Source: Galeruca laticollis
Taxonomy: Eukaryota; Arthropoda; Insecta; Coleoptera; Chrysomelidae
Assembly: GCA_963921935.1 (NCBI GenBank)
Contig: OY998177.1
Span: forward strand, 110,290,067-110,354,066
Direction: 5' to 3'
Length of the DNA: 64,000 bases
Under the pieces are notes generated by a model, which was not told the DNA's origin, made no database searches, and saw only the letters and a list, made by a program, of their open reading frames with translations. Position 1 is the first letter of the stretch; each line of letters starts with the position of its first letter. Below, in pieces: positions 32,718 to 44,689 of this stretch. The translations under genes and the position numbers were made by a program.

Positions 32718-33897
32718 TTAATAACAAATAGTCTTCTTTGATTTGAACTGCGCAATGGCGAAATCATTAACTACTAGGGTTGAATTATCAATCACTTCTT
32801 TAGATTCAGACTCGGGTGGAGATCCAACGCAGTTTGAGTTATTGCTGCTATAGTGCATGCTAAAATTGTCATCATCCTCAACACTATATGCCATCAACGC
32901 TCGTTTCACAGCTTCTACTTTCGTTTTCTGCTTCTGGTTGGAACTTTTCTTTCTTCTCTTCTCTTTTCATAAACTCTTCTCCAATTTGGGTCTTCTCCGG
33001 TGTATCTCTGAGTATTCGACTTTTCGCACGCTTTCGAACATGCACCGATAAGTTGCTACTTATCGGTGGTGCTTTCGGGAATGGAAATATTCGAACAGGC
33101 GAGAAGTGACGAGGAGCAACTGCCAGTTCAGATAATGTTGACGGGAGTGGCTCAGAATTTTTTACCACTGTGGTATCTAATTGTTCTGTTGCTTCTCGAT
33201 CTGGGCGATCTGCAACGAAACTCGTGATAAACTCTAGATCTGTGAATATCATTGAATTCAAGGGACAAATGCCTGTTACTTGGAATCCGCTAATGATATT
33301 TGTACGTGCCATAGCGTTAGAATAGGCTTTCACAAGCAAACCTACAAGATCGTAAATTCTTAAGGGTCTACCAAGATGAACTGTCATCCATTCTGCAGCT
33401 GCCTCATTATAATACGTTTTTGGTGGGCCAAATGCAGTCCTGTCTGAAGGCTAAAGTTTATGGGACGTGTGAGAATGTATGGTTAGGAATACAATGCCAT
33501 TCTGTTTCACATACGTCAAACTTTCAACAAATATGTGGCTGTCATGGTTGTCCATAAGCATCAATGTTTGGTTACTTGGAGAGCTGTTTGTATGTTGATA
33601 AAAGTAATGTAGAAACTTTAGGAAGTTCGGAGCTGTCATCCAGCCACTCGTGTGGGTGGATCCTTTAGTACCGGGAGGGGCGCCATCGATCATTTACTCC
33701 TGCCAATTAATCCGTGGAAATATCATAAATGGTGGAATGCACAGATGCACTGATAGCAGAACATACAGTTACCAATTGACCTCTATCAAAGGAGGTAACT
33801 TTTCCGATTTGTTTGGTCCCTTTTCCAGCAATAATTTTTCCGGGTTTATGTACGGTAGTCACTGAGGTTTCGTCTATATTCCATATTTTTGATGGTG
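32718..33897 (-). pseudogene. Pogo/Tigger transposase P1, catalytic and C-terminal part
   Basis: A Tc1/mariner-superfamily DDE transposase of the pogo/Tigger (jerky-like) type. Reverse strand: TPSKIWNIDETSVTTVHKPG with the first Asp, KIIAGKGTKQIGKVTS, a frame break, then GSTHTSGWMTAPNFLKFLHY, LMLMDNHDSH with the second Asp, a CAG-to-TAG stop after SHKL, PSDRTAFGPPKTYYNEAAAE with the third Asp, then FQVTGICPLNSMIF. A low-complexity basic/acidic tail runs to 32718. All three aspartates remain but frame breaks kill it. Its N-terminal part lies at 38122-38470, beyond later insertions. Confidence 0.85.
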
Positions 33898-34692
33898 TAA
33901 CAAGCCGATCGCCTGTTACGATTTCTATCGGACTATGGTATTTTAATTTCGTCGTACTAATATTTCGAAATTAAAAAACTTGTTTCTTTCACAAAATTCG
34001 TGTATTTAAACGATATCGTACATTGGAAAAGTCTCTTCCTATCAGTGAAATTCATGAGTTAGTACCTACATTGTTGTGGTGTCACATATTTGCTGGTGAG
34101 TTAGATTTTTGAAATATTTTTCCCGATGTTTATACTGTTTGATTTAAAATTATAATATGGGCTGGCGTTTGATGAATTTTGTATGTTCAATTCTTTTTTA
34201 TTGTAAAAAAGAAACACTTCAAATTCTTTTTGAAGCAAATTTTTAATAATTTCTTTTCACTATTTTTTTTAGCTTTTTTATAATTCCGCATTTTCTGCTT
34301 ATTTAGGGAACAAAGCGAATATGATAGAACAGACTTCTGTTAGTTTTATTTTAAAATCTAGATTCAGTTTTTCATGTGTTGAAGCATAAGCTTCCTATCT
34401 GTTCTATTTATTTCTTCCTTTCCAGAATTTTTCCTTGATTTTTACTCTACTTTCTTTCCTCGGCTCTGCAGCCCCTGGGTAGGCCCTATGAAAACACGAC
34501 CCATAGAAGACAACAGAAAACCGGCCGGGATGGATTGGAGACCATATCTCCATCAACTAGGACCTAGCTGAGAGCTGAATAAATCCATAACCTCACCAAG
34601 ATAAGTCCTTTGTCTTATACTCAATTCATGGAAATCTAGAATTGGAGATTTTTATTGTATAACGACGTTCGTATTCGTCTTGTATTTTGGAT
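33898..34692. other. Unassigned insert within pogo P1
   Basis: T-rich sequence between the pogo catalytic exon and the LTR element. No coding content. A more GC-balanced patch at 34440-34620 (CGGCCGGGATGGATTGGAGA) may be an old LINE tail or leader. Confidence 0.3.
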
Positions 34693-34696
34693 ATGC

Positions 34697-35024
34697 AGTT
34701 AATATGAATTATCTATTGAGTTATTAATAAATATGATTTGCTGAACATATGATATTTGATTTTCAGCAATTTATATTAACTTGGACCATCGCGTTAAAAT
34801 ATTTTTAGTATTTCGTTTGTTAAGTTAAAGTAAATATAAGGTTTCCCAGCTTTTAACCTTTTTAGTTTTTTTGTTTATTTTAAGTATCGCTTAAAAAGCT
34901 GGTGGCGTCCAATTTAATATCGATTGTTCACCCCATCCCAGTGATTGCTATAAAAATACATTAACTGGAGTCGAATACCACAACCTGAGGAAGAGTCTCA
35001 AGCCAGGGGAGAACATATGTTACA
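34697..35024 (+). repeat. 5' LTR of the non-autonomous element
   Basis: 328 bp, ends TTACA three bases before the primer-binding site. Differs from the 3' LTR at roughly a dozen positions. Confidence 0.88.
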
Positions 35025-35027
35025 AAG

Positions 35028-35045
35028 TGGCGCCCCAGTTAATTG
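35028..35045 (+). other. Primer-binding site
   Basis: TGGCGCCCCAGTTAATTG lies 3 nt after the LTR. TGGCGCCC is the common start of tRNA-Lys-type primer sites of Gypsy-like elements; the exact tRNA is not determined. Confidence 0.65.
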
Positions 35046-36194
35046 TATTTTTTGCTGATTACTGAGATGGTGTGGGAAATCTATTTTAAAAGTTTATTTA
35101 GTTTTAATTATCAACTTAATTTTTTTTGATTACTTTAACTTAAATTTTATTCCAGTTATATTTCACATTTTTATAGACGCTGTTTTATGATAAAATTTGC
35201 TTTATAATTTCAAATTGTACCGTTTCCTTATTTGTTATTTTCGTCAGGAAGATATTACAAGTTTTATGATGGTCAGTTTTTGTGTTTCGAGAAGGTAATT
35301 GAGTATATTTGCAATAATAGTTGACATTAAGGAATTTGTCTACTTATTGTTTCACTGTTTTGAAAAGAGTTGTCGTAGTTTACAACTTTGTTAATGTTTA
35401 ATATGTTTGGAATATATTTTGTTCTGGTATCTTAAAAAAAACTTCTCGTGTTAATTGATTTTTGAAATTATTGCAAATCAGTCGTTCCTTTTTGGAATAA
35501 TTAGTATACCGGTTTACTTAAAGTAAATATAATTAATAGCTTGTAATATTTTTGGAATATTTAGTATACAGGGTCACTCATAAGTAACATTGTTAAATTT
35601 CATATCTTTAATTTACAGTTATTACTTTAATTACATTACAGTTACCTTTAAATTTGTTTACGTAAATCTTCCTGGTGATGTTTTCTGATCAACATCCTGT
35701 TGATCCAAATTTACCTGGCCATTATTACGATTTGCGAATCAGATCTACTTGTGTTTCTGATTAGTTTGGTTTTCCTGTATTAATATTCCTTGACGTGACT
35801 ATTTTGTTATCTTAATTTTGATTTAATATCAAAATATATCTTGAGCAATTTTTATTTTTTGTTGTCAACAATTGCGTTAGGTCACAAATACGTTTTGTGT
35901 CTATATATAGTAGAATTTACTTTTCTACTTTCGTATATGTCATGGTACCCCTATACATTATCTTTTGTTATAGTTACGGATGTGCAAGAGCACATATATT
36001 GTTCTCTTATGCATTTGCTTTATCTCTTGGTGTATCTTGAGTACATTCTTTTGTATCTTTCTCTTATGTATTATATTTGTGTTTATCGTATCGCTTTTGT
36101 TTTCAAAAATTCTGTTCTGTAGAGGACAAACTTTCCGTGAATGTTTCAAATTTTCTGAGAATTTCTTGCTTTATGCACCTTTAGAAATCAGTTT

Positions 36195-36515
36195 AGTTTG
36201 GAACGACCTTTATACTCAAATATTTTCTGAAATTTCTTGCTTTAGGCAAATTTTGGATTCAGTTAGTTGTGTAGTAGTCCCTTATCTTTTTTGTTGTGTG
36301 TGTACTGAGAAATTCTGTTTTGCTTGGTAGCGTTTTTGTTCTCAGTATACGCTTTATTTTTATAGTCCTTCTATTGCTCAAATATTCTCTGGACTTCCTT
36401 GCTTCAGACAAATTTTGGATTCAGATTATTTTGTAGTAGTGCCTTTTTTGTTGTGTGTGTACTGAGAAATTATCTATTTGCTTGGTAGCGTTTTTGTTCT
36501 CAGTATACGCTTTAG
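36195..36515. repeat. 158-bp imperfect tandem duplication inside the LTR element
   Basis: Two consecutive units share CAAATTTTGGATTCAG, TTTTTTGTTGTGTGTGTACT and GTTCTCAGTATACGCTTTA, with the last motif at 36338 and 36496 (158 bp apart). No protein is encoded, so it may be a structural or packaging-type repeat. Confidence 0.8.
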
Positions 36516-37789
36516 TTATTTTCATCTTCCCTGTATTTTGATACGATAATAACACGTTCTTTTTGTTGCACGACAATTTATCGATTTTTTTGGTGTACTG
36601 ATACATACTGATAGTATTTTATTAAGGCATATATTAGTTTTCTTTTTGAGTTGTTGACAAAACTATTTTTTTTGGATAACTTTCTATGTGGTTTGGAATA
36701 CCACAATTTATAATTTCGTTATTTTCATAGCGAAATTGTTTCCGATTTATAATGTTTTCTTCATTATATCTTTCAATTTTGGTTTTGAATACTCTGTGTG
36801 TGTGTGTGTGTGTTATCGCTAAATCCTCAGCACTTGGTTCTGTCTTGGTGAAATACTTCTCTCCAAACTTTCCGACTGTTGGAAAGGGGGGAAATGCCAA
36901 GGCTTGTTATTTTTTTTTCTCTTTTGATTTTTCCTTTATAGTTACGTAATGTATTTTAAAAACACACACACATTTTTAGTCACGTTAGAAGATTTTCTTA
37001 GTAGATTTCTATTCCTTACCTTGTATTTTTTTTTCTATAATACCTCGCTATGTTTCCCTAGGCGCTTTATGTTCTCTTCAATCTATGAATATGATTTTTT
37101 TTTCAGTTGTCTTAGATTTTTTCTTTTGGTTTAGTGTACCTGGGATTTTAAGCACCCTATATCACACGTAGTGATAATTTTTTTGTAGATGAGGAATGTG
37201 GTTGTTTTCTTGTCTTATAGTTGAGATGTTAGTATCTCATATTTTGGTAGAGGTTACCCTTCTAATTTTTCTGGATATTCTGCTGAGGCGTTTAGCATTT
37301 CATATTTTTTGGTATTTTAGAATCTCAATATGGTATCAAGAACTTATATCGTTTCATTTCTAATATTTTTTGTGGTAATAGGAACGGTCTACTATTACAA
37401 TTTAATGCTGCATTTTGCTTCAATGTTTTGACTATAATTGCATATCATTTGCAATGGTTTATTATCGCTAGTAGATATACGCTCCTATGATATATATTTT
37501 GAGCTTACTGCATTTTTTTTGAGTCATAGCTTCGAACTAGAAAAGGTTAACGATTTTTTTACATCAATTTAATTTGTTTTCCCTTTTATTTTCTTGTTTT
37601 CTTATCTTCTCATTGCTCTTACCTTCCCATTTCTCGTTTGTTACCATTATTTTTTTGAACATGTAAGCACATCTTCTTCTATTGCTAATCACCACCATAT
37701 TGATGTTTTGGCTACTTTTCTTCGTAGACTGTTTATGTTTGAAAAAAGTAATTCTTCGAATTTCTTTTTTTCTCCGAGGAGAGGGGGGC

Positions 37790-38117
37790 AGTTAATGTGA
37801 ATTATTTATTGAGTTATTAATAAATATAATTTGCTGAACATATGATATTTGATTTTCAGCAATTTATATTAAATTGGACCATCGCGTTAAAATATTTTTA
37901 GTATTTCGTTTGTTAAGTTAAAGTAAATATAAGGTTTTCCAGCATTTAACCTTTTTAGTTTTTTTGTTTAATTTAAGTATCGCTTAAAAAGCTGGTGGCG
38001 TCCAATTTATTATCGATTGTTCACCCCATCCCAGTGATTGCTATAAAAATACATTAACTGGAGTCGAATACCACAACCTGAGGAAGAGTCTCAAGCCGGG
38101 GAAGAATATATGTTACA
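37790..38117 (+). repeat. 3' LTR of the non-autonomous element
   Basis: 328 bp preceded directly by a polypurine tract (37776-37789) and followed by pogo P1 coding sequence. Confidence 0.88.
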
Positions 38118-38121
38118 ATGA

Positions 38122-38470
38122 TAGAAACTGGTGTCTCTCGTAAACTTTTATTAAATTTTCGAAGAACTCGCTAATAGTGTGCCGGTTGAATGCAGTACTT
38201 CTACTTAGGCTAGTAGGCTCCATCGTTCTCAAGGATAGAGTTCTATATCTTTCCAGAAGTCCACGGGCACATTCTTTTCCTGCTGACTGATTTGTTTCCG
38301 AACAAGCTGGAAACTTCTTGTTATTTTTTTTGCCTTATCGAACGCTAACTTTCGAAGACTTGTAATGAATAATTCATGATACAACTGAGAAGCCGTTAAA
38401 AGAAACTGGCAGGATGAGTCTTGATCCACTGATCAAGTCTTCTATCACAGCATGAGATCAAGTCTCTCAA
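38122..38470 (-). pseudogene. Pogo/Tigger transposase P1, N-terminal part
   Basis: Reverse strand reads LTASQLYHELFITSLRKLAF, DKAKKI, a divergent stretch and a TAG near 38238, then RTMEPTSLSRSTAFNRHTIS and EFFENLIKVYERHQFLS. This is the region between the DNA-binding domain and the first catalytic Asp of pogo transposases (PEPTSLSRA.AFN...V..FF.NL). It should continue into TPSKIWNIDETS at 33897 but is separated by the LTR element plus about 0.8 kb. Confidence 0.72.
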
Positions 38471-38839
38471 CATGTACTTTAAATAAAAAAAAAGATATCT
38501 GGAGAATAATTCGCAAGCAGACTTCAAATTCCTTTAAATATTGTGCCAAGTATAGCCAAATTCACAAGAAAAAATACAAACAAGCTATTTTTCATATATT
38601 TTCGGTTAAAAAATAAATGAATACTCACTGAAAAAGATGTCTGGAACGTATAAAAATAAAATTGCGACGATAACTGTTCACCTGATGACTGCAAGACGCT
38701 TACTGGAGCAGTAGAGCACTCTTGCCAACCAGAACAAGCGCTATTGATGAAAGCACTAACGGCTGAACACAGCGCGAATTTTGAACGGGGATCAAGTCTC
38801 CTAGGGGATCATGTATCCCTACTATCCCCTATATATCTA

Positions 38840-40315
38840 CGAAAGCCAGAACCAGGTAGTCTGGCAAAACTACAGCCTTCAACAAGATTAACGTTTCCGA
38901 CAATTTGAAAAAGTTATGGAGAGAAACCCAGCTTTTGCAGATGCAACTAGATTTTTTAATCTGGAACCACTACCATGGTACAAATAACTCAAATAGTTTG
39001 AGGATCAAAAAGTCGTAAACATTTGGTGAACGTAACTAGTGGCGAAGGGGAACACTCGTTACTACCTGCTGCATTGTTAGTGCTGTCGACCAAGCTGTTC
39101 CGCCAGTAATGGTGTTTCCTCGTGAAAAATTGAATGGCACATGATCAAAGTAACCCTTTCAGGGATTAACCCCAACAATAGGGTGGATGAATGGTGTACT
39201 ATTGGTTGATGTCATGTTTGTGTCATGAAAATCCTAGTATTCTGATCATGGAACAACCACAAGTCGCACCTACGGTTAGAGTCGTTTAATCGCGCAGTCT
39301 TCAGGAATGACTGTGATTAAACTTCATCCCCATACATCAAACAATATCCAGCCTCTGGCGTTGGAGTATTCGCTTCATTCAAATCATTCTACAATACTGC
39401 CATTGATTCGTGGTTGCTGCATCATCCCGGCGAACCAATTAGCATTTAAGAAATTGGGGTAATAGTGAGAAATGCTTTTTAAAAAGCCGTGACACCAATG
39501 AATACTATGAACGTTTAAAAAAAATTGATCTTTTCGTTTGACCGAGATATCTCTAGGAACAAAATTATTTACCAAGTTCAGAGACCGACCATCTTCGTGG
39601 TGAATGCGAAGAAAGGCAGAATTATCCATTTCCTATTTTAGTCTCATGTTATCAAGATATTATTAATTTTGACAATGAATATCCTGATATTGAAGAAAAT
39701 GTTGACGAGCCAATAGCTTCCACAAGTACTTGCGTTAATAAGCGAATAGATAAACAGGTTTCCAATCCCTCAGTCAGAACGTTATTTGCTTAAACTGCAT
39801 TTGAGTATAGAGAACCAAAAAAGCAAGACCTCGTAAGAATAAATGAAAATCAAGAAAGCTTGGTCGTAGCCTTATTGCAACTGACATCGGAAAAAAATTG
39901 AATCGATGCTGAAAAACTGGTAAAGAAGGACACTAATGGGGCGACATGTTCTGCGAGATTCGGAATCAGAAGATGAAACCGACATGGTACTTGAAGCGAC
40001 AACGATCAAGACTGGTGGGAAGAGGAAAATGATGAAAATGTCCTATATAGGCAATCAGAAGGGGACGATTTTGTGATTGTGATATTTTCCGATAAAAAAC
40101 AGAATGTGTTTTGTAGCTGAAATATTACAACCAAAAAACAAGGATGCCGACTACTACGTCAGTTTCTTGAGGTTCAAAAGTAATTCTATCGACTCATTCC
40201 ACTTACCAACTATTTCCGATCTTTCATACGTCCAAGGAAATGATATAAAAATAATTGTATCCAAACCTCGTGGTAGTATTACACGGCAGCAGTCTTACTT
40301 GTAGTTTGCTGTCAA
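38840..40315 (+). pseudogene. Pogo/Tigger transposase P2, heavily decayed
   Basis: A second pogo in the opposite orientation. Fragments in order over several frames: LRKPEPGSLAK, TTAFNKINVSDNLKKL, ERNPAFADATRFFNLEPLPW (first catalytic motif NLDE changed to NLEP), GVGVFASFKSFYNTAIDSWL, HHPGEPISI, AVTPMNTMN, SFDRDIS, then an acidic tail and AEILQPKNKDADYYVSFLRF, ending near 40305. The last block is the typical C-terminal domain of the Tigger-like proteins here. Many stops and shifts; older than P1 and P3. Confidence 0.7.
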
Positions 40316-40324
40316 TTTTTCTTA

Positions 40325-40890
40325 ATTAAAACTTCTTCAGATAGATCGATTTCAGATAAGTAACCATTACTAATATGATCCATAATTACCTCATTATAAT
40401 CTTTACGTAATTCTTGAAAGGAGCGAAAGTTACGCTCTCAAGAGAGAAGCCTACGGTAAGCAACTATGTAGGAGTTGCCTAAAGAAGCGGGTTCGCCCTT
40501 AAAAGGCAGCGAAACAGTAAACCTACCAGTACTATCTCTAGTAACGGTAGAATTATTAATTCTGTTACATTGTGAGTTATCAGGACTGTGTAAAGACGGA
40601 AATGAAAGCTCTTCAAGAGCCCAAAAAGTATTTAAAGTTTTATTTAAAGTGTCAAATGTAATCTGGCTCGAATTCCAAAAAATGTTGATGCGTTTGTTTG
40701 GGAAACTTCCCTGTGAAGAGAGTGTAATGCCACTTACCCCACGAATCTAACCACAACAGTGTTTCGTATAAAGGAATGCACTTACTTGTAAAATCCAGAT
40801 GTCTATCCTCCAAAGTTCTGATGTGGCGGCGGTAACAATTTTACTTTCTTGCGGGTGCGAAGAATAAGGTTTTTTCATGTATGAAAAATA
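40325..40890 (-). pseudogene. BEL/Pao retrotransposon pol fragment
   Basis: Reverse strand gives the segment between protease and RT of BEL/Pao polyproteins: LNKTLNTFWALEELS, NSTVTRDSTGRFTVSLPFKG, EPASLGNSYIVAYRRLLS, a stop, ERNFRSFQELRKDYNEVIMD and HISNGYLSEI. The family pattern is LQ.FWEIEE..., then GRF.V.LPFK.....LG.S...A.RRF..LE......L...Y...M.EY...GH. No RT catalytic box or LTR was found, so only this block survives. Confidence 0.72.
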
Positions 40891-41514
40891 CGATGACAGT
40901 TCAACTTTATATTTTTAACTAACTGACAGCAGTGGTCATCCAGACCACAGTATGTTTTTTAGGTTTACTCAATCCAGATAGAACATCTAAATCCTAGAGA
41001 TAAGTACACTCACTTTTTCCAGAGGGCGTTGCGTGTTGCGGTTAAAAACAAAGAGAAGCGGCGCAAACATATAAGTTCATCGCAAAGTTAATGTAAGTTT
41101 GTTTAATGATTGTGACTAGAATGAATTTTGAGTTTTCAATGAGTCTGTGTCATGGTTGTGAGTACTAAACAATATAGTTTGCTACTTTTTCTGCATTCGT
41201 TGTTTTTAATTAAAAGGTATATTATACATTTTGACCCATTTAAAACAAGATTCGCTGTGTACCTAATGGCGAATTACTGTTGTCCCCATCGTGTACACAG
41301 TGAATCAATTTGGAATTTTTGAAAAATGTCAAATACGTGGAAGAAAAAAATCGGTTGATATATGACAATGTTATCAAGAAAAGACCTGTACCGGATACTT
41401 TTCGGAATTATAGTCAGATTTTATACGAAAATGATAGGTTTCAAAAAAAGTTTCCACTATTCCCACAATGTCCTTACACTCTGGAGGCTAATAAATCGAA
41501 ATTAAGCCAAAAAT
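40891..41514. other. Gap with no recognised gene
   Basis: Mixed AT-rich sequence. A short plus-strand frame at 41310-41528 has no recognisable domain and runs into the satellite-like repeat. Confidence 0.35.
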
Positions 41515-41855
41515 TACCAAACATGTAGTAAGTCTGGATTTATAGGACACCGTTGTACTAGCTTTTGTGAGATAAAAATCAATAGGGTTCATCAGTGAGA
41601 CGCCCTAAACAATATTCAATCATAAAATTGGTCACCCCGGAGGCTGTATCATACTAAAAAGACAAAAAGTGGCCGACGACAATGATTACAACGACATACA
41701 CACAGGATTTTTCTTCTAACAACCCGTTTGTCGTGTATTTCTAGTTAACAGAAGAATAAATAAGTAAACTAAAAAAACAAAAATTACAACTTTTTTGAAA
41801 CAGCAAACCAATATTTGTTTCGCATCTTAGACAGGGTTGGGCGGAAAAGTAATTC
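41515..41855. repeat. Satellite-like repeat S, copy 1
   Basis: Shares AAAATCAATAGGGTTCATCA, GGAGGCTGTATC.T.CTAA, AAGTGGCCGACGA, GACATACACACAGGATTTTT and GTTGGGCGGAAAAGTAAT with 59601-60140, and its first half with 53040-53279. About one unit of the roughly 175-bp repeat is followed by a unique tail ending in GGCGGAAAAGTAAT. Confidence 0.8.
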
Positions 41856-43879
41856 TAGAATGCCATTCAAAGTACGAAGAAATATCCTCCGTTAGCCCCA
41901 GAAGTATGAAGATGTGCAGGCTGTTTATTGCAACTATATATTATTCATAAGAGTCAAATGGTCGCATAATTATTCATCATTCCATGTGTGGAACAAATTT
42001 TCAAAAAAAAGTGACGATCTTTCAGCAAGCGTTCGTTAAATTCAACCATTTCAAACAAGAGCACGTTTTTGTAAGTAGGTATGTAGATGGATCTGAAAAG
42101 GATGCATTCTTGCCTACAGAATGTCCTGCTAAAAATTACTTAATGTTTACCACTGAACACAAGCAGCACCTGCTGTTCTGTGAGTAGAGTTGCAATGTAT
42201 ACTAGTACTTATTGGTATGACTTTAGAGAAATACAACTCAAAAGCAGCCTTTCAAATTTTTTGTATCAATATCCCGAACACCCTGTATACTTATCGTCCG
42301 TTCATAAACCAATAAAGTGTACATCAAACTATATCAAAATGATTGAAAGTACACCACTGGCGAAATGTAGTAATTTTTAGTATTCTCAAAACAAGTCAGA
42401 GTAAATACTTTGGGAACTCCTTAGAGAATTCCCCTTGAAAATAGCGCCCTTTTATCGCTACAAAATACTAACAATTCGACAACAAAACCACCTCCGAACT
42501 TTAACAATAGGTATTTATGCACAACGTCGGTGTAAAAGGACCACCTGAAATCGTTTTCTTTTCCGACTTTTTTGAATGAGAACAAGTTGAAATGAAACTG
42601 CCCAGAAATTTGATACGGTGACAAAGAACTTTTTGATATATTTTAAGTAATAGTGAAGGGGCTTTTAGATATTATTCTACACACGCAATTGTAGAACTTA
42701 TAACACAATGTTTCCGTTTTCATGGTTTCCTTCAAAAAGAACGATGAAATTCATTTATAATTACGTACATTTTTTAGCTAGCTACCACTTGAGCTCCTAT
42801 CTTTTTTATCACGTTATAATAAATATAGTAACGAGAAAGTTGAACCAACAATTATTTTACCGAGGTAACCGTATGAACAGTTTGTTTTTATCGTGCCGTA
42901 TAAGACTGCTATGGACAATTTAACTCCTATTCCAAGTTTATAATATTAAAATTGACACTGTGACTAATTAACATCCCAAGTGGCTTCCTTATTACTGTAT
43001 GTAACGTTGTTGCGTAAAGAAAACGAAGCGAAATAAAATTATCCCAGGTTTATACTGAAATACAAACATCAACCAGACCGTAAAATTAGATGCAAGTCAG
43101 AAATGTTATCTTTAATTTCCAGAACTCCGATGTAGCTAATTATTCTAAACATATAAAGAAGTAATAAGGAGAGATGAGAGTCTAGAAAATTGTTCATTCA
43201 GCAACCAAAAAGGCAAGTTTTAGTTAAATTGAAATGCAAATAAATTCTCTTCAACAGAAACTGAATAATAATCCAAAAATGAGAAAGAGTGGCTGGAGCT
43301 TTTTTCAGGAGATGAAAATTAAGATCTACTGTTCACATATAGTTCGTAGAAGTAATTGACTACAGGGTGTATCATTAAATCAGTATCAACCCATGAGTTC
43401 TAAACATCATAACGTTCAGGAAGTACCAGAAATCTATAGTTTTTTGTGTAGTTAGAGAGTAAGCTTTTCATGGAATGAATAGTAAATCTGAATACACCAT
43501 TGGAAAATATGTGAGTATTGTCAAGAATAAAAATATTTCTCAATCTGCCAAAATTGGAACAGTTCGGTCCTGGCAAGATAGTAAAAGACACGTATTATTC
43601 TCGTCTGTATGTAAATGATTGATTTTCATTGTTTATCCACCGAATAATATAGTGAAAAGTTAGTGTTATTATAGCATAACAGCCAGAAGAGGTATGTAGA
43701 ATAAGATCTCTTTGAAAATACAAAAATTACCTAGTTTTTAATGAAATAGTGAAACAATTGTCCTCCAAGATATTAAAGAATAAACTTTAGTCATTAAATT
43801 TTCACAAAAACCTGTATTCATCAACTGATAACAAGCATTTAGAACTTAATATACCAGGCCTGTATTTGGAAACATAAAT
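41856..43879. other. Long region without recognised genes
   Basis: Several 60-90 codon frames occur on both strands (for example 41984-42187 plus, 42421-42624 minus, 43400-43591 minus), but none shows a known domain, splice structure or neighbouring support. I treat them as chance or very old repeats. Confidence 0.4.
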
Positions 43880-43889
43880 AATTATTAAA

Positions 43890-44600
43890 ATGGATAAAAT
43901 TTTGGAGAAACTAAACACCATGGATGAAAGGAACATTAGAAGGGAAGAGAAAATAGATGGATTACAAAAAGAACTAACCGCCCTAATGAAAAAAAACTTC
44001 GAAAGAAAACAAGGAAATAAAGATCTTAAAAAACAGCTAGACAAACAAGATAAAAGGATAGAAGTCTTAGAAAAAGAACTGACGAGTGAACATTTAATTA
44101 TCTATGGAATCAGTGGAGTACCAGATGAAAATACCGAAACCCAAAAGGTGGAAGTACAGTAGGTAATTAACCAACTAGGGGTTCAGCTGAAATTCGAACA
44201 AGATATAATGGATATCAGGAGATTAGGAAAGAAAAGGGAAGATTCAACTAGGCCAATATTGTTAGAAATGGCACATAAGAGTGAGAAATTTGAAATGTTA
44301 AAATTGGCACGGATTTGAAAAATTCGAAGTGGAGTCTTAGCGAAGATATTCCAAAAGAAATTCGATATCAGAGAACACAACTTTTGGAACAAATGAAAAT
44401 AGCTAGGAGTCAAGGCTGCAAAGCTTTTGTTAAATACAATAAACTTGTAGTGAATGGAAAATAATATGAACTTAAGGATATGGGAGGTTGGAAGCAGCAG
44501 ATAAGTGCGCAAACACCAACAGAATTTAGAAAAGCAGGGGGAAGAACAGTATGTGATGAATCACCAACACAAGAAGAGCATTCTTCAAAGTACCTGAAAC
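43890..44600 (+). pseudogene. LINE ORF1-like nucleic-acid-binding protein
   Basis: ATG at 43890. Residues 1-70 form a charged heptad-rich coiled coil (KIDGLQKELTALMKK, KQLDKQDKRIEVLEKELTSE). HLIIYGISGVPDENTETQ then begins an RRM-like fold. After a stop at 44160-44162 the frame goes on with QLGVQLKFEQDIMDIRRLGK, STRPILLEMAHKSEKFEMLK, shifts, then IPKEIRYQRTQLLEQMKIAR and CKAFVKYNKLVVNGK. This is the L1 ORF1p-like plan: trimerising coil, RNA-binding middle, C-terminal domain. It presumably packaged LINE RNA. Confidence 0.7.
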
Positions 44601-44689
44601 TTTTATAAAAGAAAATAATTTGAAAATAACCACAATTGAAAAGGAATCACACACTAACAACAAAAACAAATTTAAACTAAATAAAGCCA

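Larger units (their letters stand above)
34697..38117 (+). mobile_element. Non-autonomous LTR retrotransposon
   Basis: Two 328-bp direct repeats (34697-35024 and 37790-38117), about 96 percent identical by eye, both begin AGTTAAT and end TATGTTACA. Three bases inside the left one is TGGCGCCCCAGTTAATTG, a retroviral-type primer-binding site. Just before the right one is GAGGAGAGGGGGGC, a polypurine tract. Flanks ATGC and ATGA could be a decayed 4-bp target duplication. The 2.76-kb interior has no gag or pol, only T-rich DNA. The AGTTA start resembles errantivirus LTRs. It must be mobilised by another element's proteins. Confidence 0.82.

Noticed and set aside
35841..37134. Several open frames of 60-116 codons rich in Phe, Leu, Tyr and Cys on the plus strand
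   Set aside because: They follow from the strong T bias of the sense strand inside the LTR element; no domain, no start context, and frames overlap freely.
44183..44512. Minus-strand frame of 109 codons
   Set aside because: Complement of the LINE ORF1-like region, which carries the recognisable motifs on the plus strand.
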